DNA of 6,662 nucleotides, from contig MNXO01000038.1 in assembly GCA_001872995.1 (NCBI GenBank), positions 1 through 6,662 on the forward strand. The letters run 5' to 3'. The DNA comes from Bacteroidetes bacterium CG2_30_32_10 (GTDB lineage Bacteria; Bacteroidota; Bacteroidia; Bacteroidales; CG2-30-32-10). Below, in pieces: positions 4,642-6,662 of this stretch. The position numbers and the translations under genes are program-made. Each line of letters opens with the position of its first letter. Positions within the stretch are counted from its first letter, which is position 1. The notes beneath the pieces were generated by a model. That model had not been told where the DNA came from. It saw nothing but the letters and a program-made list of their open reading frames with translations, and made no database searches.

Positions 4642-6639
4642 TTATTTGACAGTAGTCAAAACATCTTGATAAATCTGAACTGGATATTTGGCTTTTAATT
4701 CATCAATCCATTGTTTTTCAAGATAATTCTGATAGTCTGCGGTAATTAATCCTTTAGCTTCTAGCAAGGTTTTGGGTTGAGCATCAAGTTTTTTGCTGAC
4801 CATAACAAATACAATGCTTTTATCGATGTTCATATTTTTTGTTGTGCCTTTTTTCCATTCTATTTTATCAATAATAGTATTTTCGCCTTTTGCAAACACA
4901 CCTTTTGCTATTTGCAAATTCAATTGAGATTCTTTATTTATAATTTTTAGAATACTATCATTAGAAATTCCTTTCTTTTCGGCATCTTTAAGCAATTTAC
5001 GTGTATCTGTAGCAACTTTTTCGGTAGCACAAGTAAATATAACTGCATCTAACCTTTCGCCCCACATATAATTTTTTATGTTTTCTTTGTAGAAGTTTTC
5101 TAAACCAATAGTGTCAGAAACTGATTTTGACCAAACTTTCTTATCAGTAAGATTAAACAATAAAATGCCGTCACGATACTCTTGCATCAATGCTTTAAAC
5201 TCAGGATATTTTTGATCTAAACGTGATTCTTCAAAATTAATACAAGATTCTTCTAAAAACATATTGTATGAGGCATTTACATAATTAGGAATTTCTTTAG
5301 AAGGAGAAACATTTTGAAATCTATTGAGGTATTGAGCAAAGTCTTGTTGTGAAAAAGATTGATTTGAAAGAGTAAACATTGTTTTGTTTAAATCTTTGGC
5401 TTTAGCAACATTCCATTTACCTTGAAATATAGTTGTATCAACAACTTTATAAAATTCTTCCTTAGCAATATTGTATTCCTTAAGATTGTACTCTTTTTTA
5501 ATTTTCTCAACCATTGATTCTTTTGAAACTAATGAACGGCTATCTCTTGCTATTCTATTTTTTAATTCATATTTAACATCCTCAAAAGCACCAACGCCTT
5601 TTTTTTCAGTCATTTTAACGATATGCCAACCAAAACGTGATTGAAAAGGCTCAGAAATATCGTTGGGATTAAGCATATATAATGGAGCAACGAATTCGGG
5701 AACCATTCTATTTACGCCAAAAGGAGGAAGAATACCACCTTTAGTACTTGAGCCTTTGTCGTCAGAATAAGTTTGGGCAAGAGTTTCAAAAGACTCATTA
5801 TTTTTTATTTTTTGATATATTTCAAAAACCTTATTTTTAACATTTAGAGAATCTAATGCAGTTCCGTTTTCAGGGTATTTAATCAAAATATGAGAGGCTA
5901 CAATTTTTACCATTGCTGGTTTCTTTTCATAAACTTTTAAAAGATGATAACCAAAATCTGTGCGAATAGGCATAGAAACATCACCAACCTTGGTATTGTA
6001 GGCAGCTTTTTCAAATGGATAAACCATATCTAATACAGAAAAGTAACCTAAATCACCTTTATTCCCTTTAATAATAGGACCATGTTCAAATTGAGAAAAA
6101 TCTCTAGCAGATGGATCATCAGAAAGCTCAACAGCAAGTTTTTCAAAGGTTTCTCCTTTAATAATTCTTTTACGGATTTCCATAATTTTATTGTAGGCAA
6201 TGAGTGTATCTTTAGGCAATGCATCAATTGCCACTTTTATCAATAAATGACTTGCCCTAATATCGTAATGCATATTGTTATAGGCTTCGTTCAATAATTT
6301 TTCGTTTACATCTTTATCAATAAGATATGGTTGCGATAACTGTTTACGATATCCCATTAGCTCGGTAATAAAAGAGTTTGCGGTATCTAACTTTAGGTCT
6401 TCTGCTTCTTTCACTTTAAGGCGAAAATTAACGTATAAATTAAGATATTCGCTTAAAGAATTTGTGTTGATTGTGTCTTTTTGAATATTGTTTTTATGAT
6501 AAACGCTTTCAAACTCTGATTTTGTAATCTTATTTCCACCAATTGTCATTAATATAGGGTCGTTTTGTGCAAAACTGCTACTAAAAATAAGCACAAATAG
6601 GATAAAGAAAATGGTTTTTACTCTTTTTTTCATATTCAT
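4642..6639 (-). CDS. Periplasmic peptidyl-prolyl cis-trans isomerase with two parvulin domains (PpiC type)
   Basis: 665 residues, secreted; the signal peptide has likely cleavage after SSFA (24). Residues about 27-120 form a SurA-like N-terminal helical region (PILMTIGGNKITKSEFESVY, then the VNFRLKVKEAEDL helix). Parvulin 1 (about 127-238) has RASHLLI (His131), LSDDPSA, GDLGYF, VYPFE and GYHLL (His232), with about 15 inserted residues before GDLGYF. Parvulin 2 (about 244-345) has ASHILI (His250), YSDDKGS, GGILPPFG, MVPEF and GWHIV (His339). Both keep the two conserved His, so both may be active. Residues 380-665 are less conserved; about 515-620 may be a third, degenerate parvulin fold, ending in ADYQNYLEKQWIDELKAKYPV. 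From family knowledge it isomerises prolyl bonds and chaperones envelope proteins. It is the first gene of the set within the window, though its promoter is not visible in the last 23 bp. A second ATG two codons in (6633) could also serve. Confidence 0.9.
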   Translation of the reverse strand: MNMKKRVKTIFFILFVLIFSSSFAQNDPILMTIGGNKITKSEFESVYHKNNIQKDTINTNSLSEYLNLYVNFRLKVKEAEDLKLDTANSFITELMGYRKQLSQPYLIDKDVNEKLLNEAYNNMHYDIRASHLLIKVAIDALPKDTLIAYNKIMEIRKRIIKGETFEKLAVELSDDPSARDFSQFEHGPIIKGNKGDLGYFSVLDMVYPFEKAAYNTKVGDVSMPIRTDFGYHLLKVYEKKPAMVKIVASHILIKYPENGTALDSLNVKNKVFEIYQKIKNNESFETLAQTYSDDKGSSTKGGILPPFGVNRMVPEFVAPLYMLNPNDISEPFQSRFGWHIVKMTEKKGVGAFEDVKYELKNRIARDSRSLVSKESMVEKIKKEYNLKEYNIAKEEFYKVVDTTIFQGKWNVAKAKDLNKTMFTLSNQSFSQQDFAQYLNRFQNVSPSKEIPNYVNASYNMFLEESCINFEESRLDQKYPEFKALMQEYRDGILLFNLTDKKVWSKSVSDTIGLENFYKENIKNYMWGERLDAVIFTCATEKVATDTRKLLKDAEKKGISNDSILKIINKESQLNLQIAKGVFAKGENTIIDKIEWKKGTTKNMNIDKSIVFVMVSKKLDAQPKTLLEAKGLITADYQNYLEKQWIDELKAKYPVQIYQDVLTTVK

Positions 6640-6662
6640 AAGGTTGTTAAATTTGTTAATAT

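Noticed and set aside
4469..4669. 66-codon open frame on the plus strand spanning the intergenic hairpin
   Set aside because: It overlaps the ends of two genes on the other strand and runs through the hairpin; its composition is typical of AT-rich noncoding frames.

Overview
The window is very AT-rich and looks like chromosomal DNA from a member of the Bacteroidota. The reasons are three exact matches to the Bacteroidota -7 promoter element (TAnnTTTG), the absence of Shine-Dalgarno sequences before the genes, AT-rich leaders, several predicted lipoproteins (one with acidic residues just after the lipid-bearing Cys), and close likeness of the encoded proteins to Bacteroidota versions of PpiC/SurA and MoxR. 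I cannot name the genus. I see no mobile element, CRISPR array, tRNA or rRNA.

Left edge (1-120): the first 15 codons of a minus-strand gene that reads like the start of an ABC-transporter ATPase, with its own promoter at 64-91. That promoter overlaps a perfectly palindromic terminator (73-106), which ends the next gene upstream on the same strand. Positions 124-786 (minus) encode a 220-residue, probably surface-exposed lipoprotein with an Ig-like DUF5011-type domain. A divergent intergenic region (787-947) holds one -7 box for each direction. Positions 948-1244 (plus) encode a 98-residue small lipoprotein with 14-residue helical repeats and a Lys/Pro-rich tail. A hairpin with a GAAA loop and poly-T on both sides (1263-1293) lies between this gene and the operon converging on it, and can terminate both.

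Right part (1350-6639, all minus): four genes in transcription order. They are a 665-residue secreted PpiC-type protein with two intact parvulin domains plus a possible degenerate third; a 284-residue lipoprotein resembling SurA/PpiC but with no recognisable active site and a TTG start; a 449-residue SurA-like protein with two parvulin domains, each missing a different part of the usual motif set; and a 320-residue MoxR-family AAA+ ATPase. The last three genes are 11 and 17 bp apart, so they are probably cotranscribed. The first is separated from them by 96 bp containing a strong hairpin, which may reduce or end transcription there. Together the three envelope proteins look like a periplasmic folding or outer-membrane-protein chaperone set. 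The MoxR protein would act in the cytoplasm, and its link to them is by position only.

Most of this is recognisable Bacteroidota core-type content. I do not see a clearly new system. The most unusual points are the split parvulin motifs in the SurA-like protein, the active-site-less lipoprotein chaperone, the hairpin inside the operon, and the repeat-bearing small lipoprotein.
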